From Segatella copri (GTDB lineage: Bacteria > Bacteroidota > Bacteroidia > Bacteroidales > Bacteroidaceae), in contig NZ_JAPDVG010000001.1 in assembly GCF_026015625.1 (NCBI RefSeq), positions 248,001-312,000 on the forward strand: DNA of 64,000 nt, written 5' to 3'. The notes under the pieces were generated by a model. That model had not been told where the DNA came from. It ran no database searches and worked only from the letters and a program-made list of their open reading frames with translations. Every line of letters begins with the position of its first letter. The first letter of the stretch is position 1. Below are positions 24,140 to 32,957 of this stretch, piece after piece. A program made the translations under genes and the position numbers.

Positions 24140-24835
24140 TTAAATCTCTAGGGTTACATTGAATGTTCCGCCAAGGCGTGAACCTCCCTGCTTACCGTAG
24201 CCTGGCACATACCAGGTGTTGCCTAATTCTCCATCGTTCTTGAAGAGGCGGCGTTTGTATCTGAAACTCCAACCCATACGGACGGGACCCCAGATTTTGG
24301 CATCAATACCTATTACGCCTTCCAGCCAATGATAGTTGCAGGAAATGCCGTTACCTCCATAGGGCGTTTCGCCGCCCCATACCGGGTCTGTAACGGGTGG
24401 GGCGCTCAGGTCATATTCATAATAGGTGCAGGCATAACGGAAACCGCCAAACAGACGGTAGTCGTCGTGTTTGTTCTTCAGAAGATTCCAGTCTACACCT
24501 AATCTGAAATAGGGAGCGCTGGTCTTGTAGGTGATTTTGGTTGCCTCATCGCTGGCATCTGCCTTTCCATAACCCAATTCGAAAACAGGATAATACTTGT
24601 CTTTCAGATTGATACGGAGAGATGCTTCGTACTGCCCATAGTCGCTAACCATCAACTGTACGGGACCTATCAGGTCAACTCCCACAGCCATACCTCTAAA
24701 AAAAGGTATGGTATCAGGCTGCTGCTCTATGATCTTCTTCTTGCTTTGGGCCTGACAGGGGAGAACAGCAAATAGGGATAGCATACTAGTTGCGGCTGCC
24801 AAAATATATGTAGAAATGTGCTTTGGATGCATCAT
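24140..24835 (-). CDS. DUF6048-like outer-membrane-type protein
   Basis: The 231-residue protein has a signal peptide ending AQA-type (LPCQAQS) and then amphipathic beta strands with alternating aromatic residues (RLFGGFRYACTYYEYDLS, ..GVIGIDAKIWGPVRMGWSFR), ending in VTLEI. This is the pattern of small beta-barrel proteins, and it resembles DUF6048. The start overlaps the end of the upstream DUF6452 gene by 50 bp, and the order DUF6452-DUF6048 is a recurrent Bacteroidota pair. The function is unknown. Confidence 0.75.
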   Translation of the reverse strand: MMHPKHISTYILAAATSMLSLFAVLPCQAQSKKKIIEQQPDTIPFFRGMAVGVDLIGPVQLMVSDYGQYEASLRINLKDKYYPVFELGYGKADASDEATKITYKTSAPYFRLGVDWNLLKNKHDDYRLFGGFRYACTYYEYDLSAPPVTDPVWGGETPYGGNGISCNYHWLEGVIGIDAKIWGPVRMGWSFRYKRRLFKNDGELGNTWYVPGYGKQGGSRLGGTFNVTLEI

Positions 24836-25265
24836 AATTTACCTCTTTTTGATTGATGACTATTGAGTCAATATAATTGTGAGTAGTCTTAACATCGGTT
24901 ATCGTATGGAAGAACGATGGACTGCAGTCTACCGACTCAAAATGAGAGCGGTTTTCCTTTGATACAGTCACGGTGTCCTTGAATACTTGCTTCGATAGGG
25001 TATGTATCTCGAAAAACAATACGTCTTCATCCAGGCTGTAACTCATAGGCAGACTGAAACTGTCTACGTTTACATCCTTATTGATCAGCACACTATCTGT
25101 TCCTGCTATCTTTTTCGTAGAAATCGTTAGCGTGTCTTTTAGCGTCTTATTGTCGCCCATCAACTTGTATTTGGTATATACAGTATTGTTGAGTGGGCAG
25201 TCGAGAGATGTACATCCCATCATGGCCAGAACCATGAAAACGACGAAAGGTATTATTTTCCGCAT
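24786..25265 (-). CDS. DUF6452-like lipoprotein
   Basis: The 159-residue protein has a lipoprotein signal peptide with lipobox MMGC at about residue 18, then CPLNNTVYTKYKL and beta-rich sequence with repeated DTLTIS/DSVLIN strands. This matches DUF6452 as I know it. It overlaps the GT2 gene by 13 bp and the next gene by 50 bp, so the three form a tightly coupled operon. Surface or periplasmic location is inferred. The function is unknown. Confidence 0.75.
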   Translation of the reverse strand: MRKIIPFVVFMVLAMMGCTSLDCPLNNTVYTKYKLMGDNKTLKDTLTISTKKIAGTDSVLINKDVNVDSFSLPMSYSLDEDVLFFEIHTLSKQVFKDTVTVSKENRSHFESVDCSPSFFHTITDVKTTHNYIDSIVINQKEVNYDASKAHFYIYFGSRN

Positions 25266-26224
25266 CTTATTTCTTTTTCTATTTGATAATCGTTACGGTT
25301 TGGGTTCTGGCGGCTGATAAGGTCGCCCAGGAATCCGGCAAGGAACAGCTGGCTACCCAAAACCATTGCTACAAGAGCAATGAAGAAGTAAGGTGAATCG
25401 GTAATGAGATGTCCGTAGATGCCGTTGTGCAGGTCGATGGCCTTGTCTATACCTAAGCCGATGAGCGATAGGAAGGCTATGAAGAATACGACGCTACCCA
25501 GGAAGCCGAATACGTGCATTGGCTTTTTGCCAAAATTGCTAAGGAACCAGAGAGTCATCAGGTCAAGATAACCATTTACAAAGCGGTTCCATCCCATGAA
25601 CTTTGATTTACCGAACTTTCTTGCCTGATGATGAACAGGCTTTTCGCCTATCTTGGCAAAACCTGCATTCTTGGCTAGATATGGGATATAACGATGCATC
25701 TCACCATATACCTCGATATTCTTAACTACGTCGAGGCGATAAGCTTTCAGACCGCAGTTGAAGTCGTGCAGATTGTGTATGCCGCTTACTTTGCGTGCAG
25801 TAGCATTGAAGAGTTTGGTAGGGATGGTCTTGCTCAGAGGATCTCCTTCTTTACGGTTCTGCTTGTAACCTGACACGAGGTCGTATCCCTCTTTCTTAAT
25901 CATCTGGTAGAGTCCCGGAATCTCGTCTGGAGAATCCTGCAGATCGGCATCCATGGTGATGACAACATCGCCCTGCGCTTCTTTGAAACCACAGAAGAGT
26001 GCTGGGCTCTTTCCATAATTTCTGCGGAATTTGATACCCTTCACTTGCTCGTTCTTCTCAGCAAGTTCTTCTATGACGTTCCATGAACGGTCGGTAGAAC
26101 CGTCGTTCACAAAGATGACTTCATAAGTAAAATCGTTTGAGTCCATTACTCGCTTTATCCAGGCGAAGAGCTCTGGTAACGACTCTTCCTCATTGAAAAG
26201 AGGAATTATTACTGAAATATCCAT
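25253..26224 (-). CDS. Family 2 glycosyltransferase, polyprenyl-phosphate type
   Basis: The 323-residue protein has the GT-A signatures VIIPLFNEEESLPEL, FVNDGSTDRSW, and MDADLQDSPDE (D-x-D-type metal site), followed by two C-terminal membrane helices (HVFGFLGSVVFFIAFLSLIG and FFIALVAMVLGSQLFLAGFL). This is the GtrB/DPM1 layout, which transfers a sugar from a nucleotide donor to undecaprenyl phosphate at the inner membrane. The recipient pathway (glycolipid or surface polysaccharide modification) is not evident. It follows the DUF4199 gene. Confidence 0.92.
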   Translation of the reverse strand: MDISVIIPLFNEEESLPELFAWIKRVMDSNDFTYEVIFVNDGSTDRSWNVIEELAEKNEQVKGIKFRRNYGKSPALFCGFKEAQGDVVITMDADLQDSPDEIPGLYQMIKKEGYDLVSGYKQNRKEGDPLSKTIPTKLFNATARKVSGIHNLHDFNCGLKAYRLDVVKNIEVYGEMHRYIPYLAKNAGFAKIGEKPVHHQARKFGKSKFMGWNRFVNGYLDLMTLWFLSNFGKKPMHVFGFLGSVVFFIAFLSLIGLGIDKAIDLHNGIYGHLITDSPYFFIALVAMVLGSQLFLAGFLGDLISRQNPNRNDYQIEKEIRCGK

Positions 26225-26259
26225 TATCTTGTATTTATCTGTTTGTTTCTTATTTATTG

Positions 26260-26874
26260 TTATTTTGTATGCTGTTGTTTATCCTTCTTTGCCATTACAG
26301 CAGCAATAATCGGACTGAGTACAGCACCTGCTACCAGGTCGGTAATCATAAACATGGAAGCCCAGGCTATCGGTTTCATCATACTGACGGCATCAAGAAG
26401 GGTTTTAGATTCCTCTGCAGTTAACTGATACGCTTGTGCTACTATCTGATAGTTGGTTTGCAGTTGGTTCATGAATAGACCCGTATCCATAAAACGGAAC
26501 CAAAGATATTGCACAAGGGTAAGCAGAAGGGTTGCATTGAAGAATGTCTGGATGCAATAGTAGAATGCATGACGGAAAGAGATATGTCCGTCTCTTGCAT
26601 AGTCACGGAATGCCTTCAGTCGCTTGGCCACAACAAATGGGGTTGCTATGATGAGAATGTTGGAAATGAATCCCAGCATCTGGTATTGCGGGTCTACTGC
26701 CAGCATGGTACATATGAAACTGACAATCCAGACAGCTCCGAGGATGGCACCATCTTGCCGGGCGAATGCTTTGGTTTGTCTTATCTTGCCTGTGTCGATG
26801 ATAATCGTTTTAACCTTATGCATTTGCTGGCTTGTCTTCTTTTCTTCCTGATTCTCGTTATTTTCTGTATTCAT
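26260..26874 (-). CDS. DUF4199 membrane protein
   Basis: The start at 26874 (MNTENNENQEEKK) gives 204 residues; the longer frame upstream is not supported. The protein has an acidic N-terminus and four membrane helices (AILGAVWIVSFICTMLAVDP, LGFISNILIIATPFVVAKRL, FFNATLLLTLVQYLWF, ASMFMITDLVAGAVLSPIIA), matching DUF4199. The family is found widely in Bacteroidota next to GT2 genes, as here. Its role is unknown; lipid-linked glycan handling is a guess from context. Confidence 0.85.
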   Translation of the reverse strand: MNTENNENQEEKKTSQQMHKVKTIIIDTGKIRQTKAFARQDGAILGAVWIVSFICTMLAVDPQYQMLGFISNILIIATPFVVAKRLKAFRDYARDGHISFRHAFYYCIQTFFNATLLLTLVQYLWFRFMDTGLFMNQLQTNYQIVAQAYQLTAEESKTLLDAVSMMKPIAWASMFMITDLVAGAVLSPIIAAVMAKKDKQQHTK

Positions 26875-27045
26875 TGTTTTTATTGTATTTCTACGGATGT
26901 AACATATCAATTTGCAAAAATACAACTTTTTTATTATATAAGGTGTAAAGGGTGGAAATATTTATATATAATTAAAGATAAATCCTCGTGAAATAGAGGT
27001 TTCAACTGTAATGTTATGAAATATAGAAGTAAAATGTATGTAAAT

Positions 27046-27081
27046 AAAAAAAAGGAACCTTCCAAAAGAAGATTCCTTTTT
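27046..27081 (-). terminator. Terminator of SRP RNA / tRNA-Thr unit
   Basis: On the bottom strand AAAAAGGAATC pairs with GGTTCCTTTTT around a TTCTTTTGGAA loop region and runs into a T-run directly after the tRNA 3' end. Confidence 0.75.
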
Positions 27082-27082
27082 G

Positions 27083-27156
27083 AGCCTCTTGTCGGATTCG
27101 AACCAACGACCCCGAGATTACAAATCACGTGCTCTGGCCAACTGAGCTAAAGAGGC
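27083..27156 (-). tRNA. tRNA-Thr (TGT)
   Basis: The bottom strand folds as a 74-nt cloverleaf. The acceptor GCCTCTT pairs with AAGAGGC, the D-arm reads AGCTCAGTTGGCCAGAGC, the anticodon loop TTTGTAA contains TGT, and the T-loop is GGTTCGAATCC. CCA is not encoded. It is immediately downstream of the SRP RNA. Confidence 0.95.
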
Positions 27157-27158
27157 GG

Positions 27159-27260
27159 GTGGACAAGCGATTCATATCGCACCGCTACAACCAAGTACCC
27201 TTGCTATGTTCCCATCCTGGGGGATTCCGAGGGAGCTGGTCGTATGAGACTTGTCCGTCT
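27159..27260 (-). ncRNA. ffs: Signal recognition particle RNA (small bacterial type)
   Basis: On the bottom strand the apical domain reads CAGG-ATG-GGAA-CAT-AGCA. This is the SRP domain IV signature: GGAA tetraloop closed by a short helix and flanked by the CAGG/AGCA symmetric loop that binds Ffh. The ends GGACAAG (27250-27256) and CTTGTCC (27161-27167) close a single long hairpin of about 100 nt with no Alu domain. It directly precedes tRNA-Thr, and the two share one promoter and one terminator. Confidence 0.9.
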
Positions 27261-27277
27261 CAATTTTTAAGCGGGTG

Positions 27278-27309
27278 CAAAGGTACGGTTTTTCTTTGAA
27301 CCCGCCAAA
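27278..27309 (-). promoter_or_regulatory. Promoter of SRP RNA / tRNA-Thr
   Basis: The bottom strand has TTTG (27306-27309), a 20-bp spacer and TACCTTTG (27278-27285). The start would be about 10 nt before the SRP RNA 5' end. Confidence 0.75.
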
Positions 27310-27348
27310 TGTTTTGCCGAAAAACTTCAGTTGTTTAACGTTTGTTTG

Positions 27349-29922
27349 CTAAAAATCAACTACCGTAATGCCTGATCCGCCAAATTGTACGTGTTCATCT
27401 GCATAATGGGTCACATTAGGCACACTACTCAGATATTGGCGAATGAGCTGTCTTAGGATACCATTTCCCTTTCCGTGAAGGATTCTGACTCTTGGCATTC
27501 CTACCAGGATAGCATCATCGATGAAGTATTGTACCGCATTAAGTGCTTCATCGCCTCGCATTCCGCGAACGTCCAGATCCTGGTGGAAGTTGGATTTATG
27601 TGAGTCAATGGTCTTTCTGGTTTCCTTACTGATACCGTATGAAGCCAGATTTTCCTTGCGCTCTTCAGTTTTGTCTGCATTTTCAACAGGAGTTGTGGCA
27701 TGCTCCAGACGGTTCAGGCGCATCTTGGTTCTCATTCCTCCAAATACGGCAGTTGCTGTATCTCCAGTAATGTTTTCTATCTTTCCGACAGTAGTCAGTC
27801 CCTTGATGCGCACCGTATCGCCAATCTGAATATCACGTTTACTATCTGCTTGAGTCTTGTTCTGTGCATTCCTCAGTGCAGCTGCAGCCTTCTCCTGATT
27901 CTCTTTCTTTTCAGCCTGGCGCTTGGCATGGCGCTCTTTGCGTTGTTGAATCTGGGCTATCTTGCGGGCAATTTTGTCATCGGTCTCCTTGGTATCAATT
28001 TCCTGAACCTCTTGCTTGAAGGTATCAAGTTCCTGACGGATTCGGCGGGTTTCTTCTTTTTCAGCCTGGCTTTCTTTGATTTCCCGGATGGCGTTTTCGA
28101 TTCTCTTGTTACTTTCTTTCAGAAGTTCTGCGGCTTCTTCTTTTGCCTTTTTGAGAATAGCCTTTCTGCTTCGCTCAATATCCTCTATGTCGTTTTCGTA
28201 CTTGGAGATTGTTTTCTCCATGTCTTTTTCACGCTGATGGATATTCTGGCGTTTGTTTTCCCAATATCGCTTGTCACGAACTATATCCTGAAGATACTTG
28301 TCGCTTTGAATGTATTCAGAACCAACGATATCTGAAGCTTCCTTGATTACTTCTTCGGGTAATCCTATCTTTCTTGCAATTTCGATAGCGAAAGAAGAAC
28401 CTGGTCTGCCGATAGCTAATTGGAAGAGGGCTTTCATCTCATGGCGGTCGTAGAGCATGGCGCCGTTAACCACTCCTTCATGGCTGTCGGCAAAATGCTT
28501 CAGGTTCTGATAGTGGGTGGTAATCACACCATAAGCTTGCTGCTTGCAGAACTTGTCGAGTACAGCTTCGGCGATAGCACCACCGATTCCTGGCTCTGTA
28601 CCTGTACCAAACTCATCTATCAGAATGATGGTCTCTCCATTGGCTGCCTTCATCATATTCTTCATGTTCAGAAGATGAGACGAGTAGGTACTCAAGTCAT
28701 TCTCCAGACTCTGTTCGTCACCGATATCAATCATGATGTTTTGGAAAACACCTGTCTTTGAACGCTCACTTACAGGGATGCTCAAACCGCATTGTAGCAT
28801 ATACTGTAATAATCCGACGGTTTTCAGACAGACAGATTTGCCGCCTGCATTTGGACCGGAGATGATAAGAATGCGTTTGTCCTGTGTAAGCATGATATCC
28901 AACGGAACTACTTTCTCGTTTTTTTTCTGTAGAGATAGCTGCAATAATGGGTGTATCGCACGGGTCCAGTCTATGTGTGGGTGGTCTTCTACCTCGGGTT
29001 CTATGGCTTTGAAGATATCAGCCAGTTTTTGCTTGGCTTGTATCAGGTCAATGATGGCAAGAAAGCGGTAACTGTCCAGAATTTCTTTGGAGTATGGGCG
29101 TACCTTGTTGGTGAAGTCGGTGAGGATGCGGATGATTTCTTTTCTCTCTTCACCCTCCAGTTCACGTACACGGTTGTTTGCCTCTACCACCTCGGTAGGT
29201 TCTATAAAGACTGTTTTACCTGTGGCACTCTCATCGTGTACGATACCTTTGATTTTGCGCTTCAGAGTAGGGATGACGGGAATAACCAGTCTGCCGTCAC
29301 GCAGGGTAGGGGTTACGTCTTTTTCTACGATGCCTTCACTTTGTGCCGAGCGCAATATACTATATAAGGTACGTGAGATGCTGCCCTCTGTCTTTGCCAG
29401 TTCTCTGCGAATCTGAAGAAGTTCAGGGGTTGCATTATCTCTTATCTTGCCGAATTTGTCAAGTATCTGGTCGATGCGCTGAATCAGTTGTGGAAAAGTA
29501 ACTACATCCTGCGAAAGGCGATGTAGGGCTGGGTAGGGATACTTTTTCTCTCTTTTCCATCCGTCTTCCGGCTCGTCATCGTCATCGCTGTGATTCAGTA
29601 TCTTTACCATATCTGCTATGGTAGATAGTGAACGTCGCAAGTCAAACAGCTCGTCCTCCTCCAGGTGACTGTTTTCTACACGGATACGGAGGATGCTCTC
29701 CCTTACATCATAGAAATATTGTAGGGGAAAGTCTTCTACTTCCTCCATCAGTCTGCGGAACTCACGCACCTGCATGAGCCATTCGTTAACTTGTTCTGCA
29801 TCGCTGCTGAATGCCATCTTGTCTACCTGTTCCTTTCCGAGTGGAGAGAGGCATCTTTCGCGCAGCATCTTGCGGATTTCATTGAATCCTATCTTATTTT
29901 CAAAATTATCTGGATATATCAT
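27349..29922 (-). CDS. mutS2: Endonuclease MutS2
   Basis: From ATG 29922 (MIYPDNFENKIGFNEIR, the conserved family start) the protein has 857 residues. It has the MutS core ATPase with Walker A GPNAGGKS and DEFGTGTEPGIGGA, a long charged coiled coil (about residues 500-640), a KOW-like segment, and a C-terminal Smr nuclease domain with DVRGMRGDEAL and HGKGNGILR. MutS2 lacks mismatch-recognition domain I. It suppresses homologous recombination and, in Bacillus, splits stalled ribosomes. Its promoter is so close that the mRNA may be leaderless. Confidence 0.95.
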   Translation of the reverse strand: MIYPDNFENKIGFNEIRKMLRERCLSPLGKEQVDKMAFSSDAEQVNEWLMQVREFRRLMEEVEDFPLQYFYDVRESILRIRVENSHLEEDELFDLRRSLSTIADMVKILNHSDDDDEPEDGWKREKKYPYPALHRLSQDVVTFPQLIQRIDQILDKFGKIRDNATPELLQIRRELAKTEGSISRTLYSILRSAQSEGIVEKDVTPTLRDGRLVIPVIPTLKRKIKGIVHDESATGKTVFIEPTEVVEANNRVRELEGEERKEIIRILTDFTNKVRPYSKEILDSYRFLAIIDLIQAKQKLADIFKAIEPEVEDHPHIDWTRAIHPLLQLSLQKKNEKVVPLDIMLTQDKRILIISGPNAGGKSVCLKTVGLLQYMLQCGLSIPVSERSKTGVFQNIMIDIGDEQSLENDLSTYSSHLLNMKNMMKAANGETIILIDEFGTGTEPGIGGAIAEAVLDKFCKQQAYGVITTHYQNLKHFADSHEGVVNGAMLYDRHEMKALFQLAIGRPGSSFAIEIARKIGLPEEVIKEASDIVGSEYIQSDKYLQDIVRDKRYWENKRQNIHQREKDMEKTISKYENDIEDIERSRKAILKKAKEEAAELLKESNKRIENAIREIKESQAEKEETRRIRQELDTFKQEVQEIDTKETDDKIARKIAQIQQRKERHAKRQAEKKENQEKAAAALRNAQNKTQADSKRDIQIGDTVRIKGLTTVGKIENITGDTATAVFGGMRTKMRLNRLEHATTPVENADKTEERKENLASYGISKETRKTIDSHKSNFHQDLDVRGMRGDEALNAVQYFIDDAILVGMPRVRILHGKGNGILRQLIRQYLSSVPNVTHYADEHVQFGGSGITVVDF

Positions 29923-29927
29923 GGGTG

Positions 29928-29958
29928 CAAAGGTAGTGCAAATCGAAGACAATACAAA
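29928..29958 (-). promoter_or_regulatory. mutS2 promoter, nearly leaderless
   Basis: The bottom strand has TTTG (29955-29958), 19 bp, then TACCTTTG (29928-29935). The ATG starts only 6 bp after the -7 box, so transcription probably starts at or next to the initiation codon. Confidence 0.7.
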
Positions 29959-30028
29959 ATAAAAAAGCATTTTTTTATTTTTATTGTTGAGATTCGGCCT
30001 GTCTTATTAGAAAGTAGTGTATTTCCCT

Positions 30029-30709
30029 CTACCAAATGTTTGAACTGTTAAGCGTATTCTTAGCATTTCCGGGTGTAAGTTTCTGCTTAATTACGGCAAG
30101 ATATTCCGTCCATTTTGCATCAGTTCTTCTGTTCCAGACGTCGCCTAAAAAAGCAGCTCCACCAAAGTTCCATGCTCTCAATTGTGGAATATATTCAGGG
30201 GTGACACCTCCCAATGCGACTACTCGCTCATTGATGATTCCATTGATGCCTGCTTCCTCTAAGTCTTTGTTAGAGAAGGAATGTTTGTAGCCTTTCTTTG
30301 AAATGCTGTCAAAGATTGGACTGAGGAAAACATAATGGCAGGCAGGCTTGAGAATCGCACTCTTTTCGTCTTTGTTCTTGGGTGATATAGTCTGGAGAGC
30401 TTGTTCTACTTCCTTAAAACTATGGCAGGATTGTGAGATGCTTCCTTGAAAGCCTTCTGGAATCTCGTGGTTTCTGCTGTTAAGATGAATACCATGAAGA
30501 TGAAATTCCTGACAAAGTTCGAAGTGATCGTGTACTACGATCTTTTTATGCCATTTCTTGTCGATTTCCTGTATCAGTCGCTTACATTCCTCTATATTTG
30601 ATTCTGGTTTGCGCAGATGTAGCAGGTCTATACCTGCTTTAAAGAGTTGGTTGATATAGGTTGATTCATTCTCTATAAAATCGGGCAGAGTGATTACTAT
30701 CCATTTCAT
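30029..30709 (-). CDS. Thiamine phosphate synthase-like (ThiE/TenI family)
   Basis: The 226-residue TIM-barrel protein has LLHLRKPESN at strand 2, KKIVVHDHFELCQEFHLHGI at the centre, ..LSPIFDSISKKGY, and a phosphate-binding end VALGGVTPEYIP..FGGAAFLGDVW. The family includes ThiE, which joins HMP-PP with thiazole phosphate, and TenI, a thiazole tautomerase. The GIHLNSRN motif (rather than the usual VHLGQxD) may favour a TenI-like role. It is next to thiD on the same strand; thiL is at 36498. Confidence 0.82.
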   Translation of the reverse strand: MKWIVITLPDFIENESTYINQLFKAGIDLLHLRKPESNIEECKRLIQEIDKKWHKKIVVHDHFELCQEFHLHGIHLNSRNHEIPEGFQGSISQSCHSFKEVEQALQTISPKNKDEKSAILKPACHYVFLSPIFDSISKKGYKHSFSNKDLEEAGINGIINERVVALGGVTPEYIPQLRAWNFGGAAFLGDVWNRRTDAKWTEYLAVIKQKLTPGNAKNTLNSSNIW

Positions 30710-30750
30710 ATTCGTTGTGACTTTATTTGTTTATATAAAGGTGTTGGCTG

Positions 30751-31572
30751 TTATTTGGTAAACAGTGCCTTGGGTTCATAGAAATGATTCACCGGACCAT
30801 GACCTTTTCCTATCTGTACATCTTTTCCTGCCAGAATTGCGCCTGAAAGATAGGTCTTTGCCATGGTGATAGCTGTATTCATATCCATTTCTCTTGCCAG
30901 ATAAGAAGTGATGGCTGAGGATAGGGTACAACCTGTACCGTGGGTATTGCGTGTGTTTACGCTAATGCCTCGATAACTGGTAATAGGTTTTCCGTCTTCG
31001 AAGAGGTAATCAATCTTTTCTGCTCCCTGGAAATGGCCGCCTTTGATGAGTACATATTTGCAGCCTAACTTACTGATGGCTAAAGCTGCGTTCTGGATGT
31101 CTTCCTTATTCTGTATCTTCATACCTGCCAGTATCTCTGCTTCCGGGATGTTAGGTGTTAGCAGGGTAGCTAGTGGTAATAACTCCTGTATGAAAATGCT
31201 GAGAGCGTCCTCCTGCATGAGTCTGCAACCACTGGTGGAAACCATCACTGGGTCTATGATAAGATGCTGGTATTCCCCTTGGTATCTCTTCAGGGTTTCT
31301 GCGATTGCTTGGATGGTGGCACGGTCGTTCACCATACCTACTTTGATGGCATCTGGGTGGATGTCGTCCATCACAGCTTCTATCTGGCCCTTTACTATTT
31401 CGGGGTTGATGTCTTGGATGGCATAAACTCCCAGGGTGTTCTGTACGGTAATGGCTGTAATGGCCGATGCGGCATATACGCCTAGTGCTGACATTGTCTT
31501 GATGTCAGCTTGTACGCCGGCTCCTCCGCAACTGTCAGATCCAGCTATTGTCATTGCTGTATAATATTTCAT
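30751..31572 (-). CDS. thiD: Hydroxymethylpyrimidine / phosphomethylpyrimidine kinase
   Basis: The 273-residue ribokinase-fold enzyme has the ThiD signatures AGSDSCGGAGVQADIKT at the N-terminus, DPVMVSTSG, LTPNIPEAEIL, and the anion-hole/catalytic NTHGTGCTLSSAI near the C-terminus. It phosphorylates HMP twice to HMP-PP for thiamine synthesis. It starts 8 bp after the radical SAM gene stop and is followed by the thiE-like gene. No TPP riboswitch is visible upstream. Confidence 0.95.
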   Translation of the reverse strand: MKYYTAMTIAGSDSCGGAGVQADIKTMSALGVYAASAITAITVQNTLGVYAIQDINPEIVKGQIEAVMDDIHPDAIKVGMVNDRATIQAIAETLKRYQGEYQHLIIDPVMVSTSGCRLMQEDALSIFIQELLPLATLLTPNIPEAEILAGMKIQNKEDIQNAALAISKLGCKYVLIKGGHFQGAEKIDYLFEDGKPITSYRGISVNTRNTHGTGCTLSSAITSYLAREMDMNTAITMAKTYLSGAILAGKDVQIGKGHGPVNHFYEPKALFTK

Positions 31573-31580
31573 AATTCCTA

Positions 31581-32483
31581 TTAACTTCTTGCTTTTCCTC
31601 TAAAACTGTTTCTTACCAGGGCTGATTCACAGGTCTCACAGAGATGTTCTGTGGCTTGATGGTGCTTGAAACCTTCTATCATGGCTTGGGCACGGGGTGA
31701 AGCCAGAATTTCTTCCAGCGATTGTTCAAGCAGGTTCCCAAGTGCTACATCTCCGTTGTGGTCCAAACAGCAGGGTACCAATGTTCCGTCTGCCAATACG
31801 CCTATCTGTTTGAGTAGGGCTTTACAGAAAACTTCTCTTTTTTCTTCTCTGATACCTGATTTCTGATTTCCTTTTATCATTTTCTTTTCTTCGATATGGT
31901 TATCAAAGTTGGGCCATTCGAATTTTCTGTCAAACTCCAGATAGAGATTATTGGCAAGTCTGTAACCGTCAGGTCGTTCTTTCCAGGGTTTGGGAACAAA
32001 TTTTTCGATGTGCTCCATTACTTCTTCATTTTCCCGGTCTTTTCCTCCTTGGTTCCAGAGTCTGAGAACTATGCAGGTTCCTTTCTCTGCTGCTTGGGTT
32101 GAAAAAGTCATCACCTCGTTCATGTAACTGGCAAGCTCTCCCTTGGCATTACTCTCGTGTGAGTGGAGCGAGAGCTGTATTTTGTGGGGAAGTGTGTCAA
32201 GGAGATCCATAGCTTTGGGTAGCAGAGTGCCGTTGGATGTAAGTACGGTTTTGAAACCTTTCTCTCTTGCCATATTGATAAACTCGGGTAGAAGAGGGTG
32301 TAGTAGGGGTTCGCCCATAATGTGGAAATATAGGAAACAGACCTTCCCGCGTATCTTGTCGGTGAGCAGGTCGAATTCCTCAGCACTCAACTGTCTTTTC
32401 TTCCTTGTATGTTTTGGACAGAAGTGGCAGTTGAGATTACATGTATTAGTGATTTCTATGTAACAGCGATCTATCATTGTCAT
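31581..32483 (-). CDS. Radical SAM / SPASM-domain protein
   Basis: The start at 32483 (MTMIDRCYIEITNTCNLNCH) gives 300 residues; the longer open frame would run through tRNA-Ser and is rejected. It has the radical SAM cluster CNLNCHFC (C-x3-C-x2-C) and a C-terminal SPASM-like Cys set (LVPCCLDHNGD, CETCES) that could bind auxiliary Fe-S clusters. SPASM proteins usually modify peptides or act in cofactor maturation. No precursor peptide is evident nearby. It is upstream of thiD in the same operon, but a thiamine role is not implied by its motifs. Confidence 0.88.
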   Translation of the reverse strand: MTMIDRCYIEITNTCNLNCHFCPKHTRKKRQLSAEEFDLLTDKIRGKVCFLYFHIMGEPLLHPLLPEFINMAREKGFKTVLTSNGTLLPKAMDLLDTLPHKIQLSLHSHESNAKGELASYMNEVMTFSTQAAEKGTCIVLRLWNQGGKDRENEEVMEHIEKFVPKPWKERPDGYRLANNLYLEFDRKFEWPNFDNHIEEKKMIKGNQKSGIREEKREVFCKALLKQIGVLADGTLVPCCLDHNGDVALGNLLEQSLEEILASPRAQAMIEGFKHHQATEHLCETCESALVRNSFRGKARS

Positions 32484-32623
32484 GTCTTTTCTTGCATATA
32501 GCTTACTTTTTAGCAAAGTTACATGTTTTCTTTGATATGACCAAATAATATAGCATAATTTTGCATTTGAAGTCTTCTTGTCGTGGATAGTGAATGAATA
32601 TGAAGGAAATATACAGATATGAA

Positions 32624-32660
32624 AAATAAAAAAGCCTTCTGAAATTTCTTTCAGAAGGCT
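32624..32660 (-). terminator. Terminator of tRNA-Ser
   Basis: AGCCTTCTGAAA (32633-32644) pairs with TTTCAGAAGGCT (32649-32660), followed on the bottom strand by a T-run. It lies 5 bp after the tRNA 3' end. Confidence 0.85.
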
Positions 32661-32664
32661 CTTG

Positions 32665-32749
32665 CGGAGAGAGAGGGATTCGAACCCCCGGTACCTCTCG
32701 GTACGACGGTTTTCAAGACCGTTGTAATCGACCACTCTACCATCTCTCC
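32665..32749 (-). tRNA. tRNA-Ser (TGA)
   Basis: The bottom strand gives an 85-nt class II tRNA. The acceptor GGAGAGA pairs with TCTCTCC, the anticodon loop CTTGAAA contains TGA, the long variable arm includes GTACCGAGAGGTAC, and the T-loop is GGTTCGAATCC. It has its own promoter and terminator. Confidence 0.95.
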
Positions 32750-32795
32750 ATTGTTTTAGTCTGGATGACTATAGCTTGGTTTTCTTAAGCGGTTG

Positions 32796-32827
32796 CAAAG
32801 GTACTACTATTTTCTGGTTCCACCAAA
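32796..32827 (-). promoter_or_regulatory. Promoter of tRNA-Ser
   Basis: The bottom strand has TTTG (32824-32827), 20 bp, then TACCTTTG (32796-32803), the same -7 octamer as the other tRNA promoters here. Confidence 0.72.
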
Positions 32828-32935
32828 TTTTTTGCCAACTTTTTTTTGTTTTTCTTCAAAAAAATGCGTTTTGGGGGCTAATAAGTGACAAAATCGGCAA
32901 AAAATAGAGAGGTAAGGCTGAAAAAGACAATAAAA

Positions 32936-32957
32936 AAGGGCTACCGCCGTAGCCCCA
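32936..32957 (-). terminator. Terminator after thyX
   Basis: GGGCTAC-CGCC-GTAGCCC forms a strong hairpin with a T6 run on the bottom strand. The rest of the 32750-33082 gap holds the tRNA-Ser promoter and an 18-codon ATG frame (32983-33039) that I do not consider a gene. Confidence 0.7.

Noticed and set aside
30700..31700. TPP riboswitch for the thiamine genes
   Set aside because: I looked upstream of the thiE-like, thiD and thiL genes and saw no CTGAGA...ACCTGA-type core.
32484..32735. N-terminal extension of the radical SAM protein
   Set aside because: The extension runs through tRNA-Ser and its terminator; the conserved protein starts at 32483.
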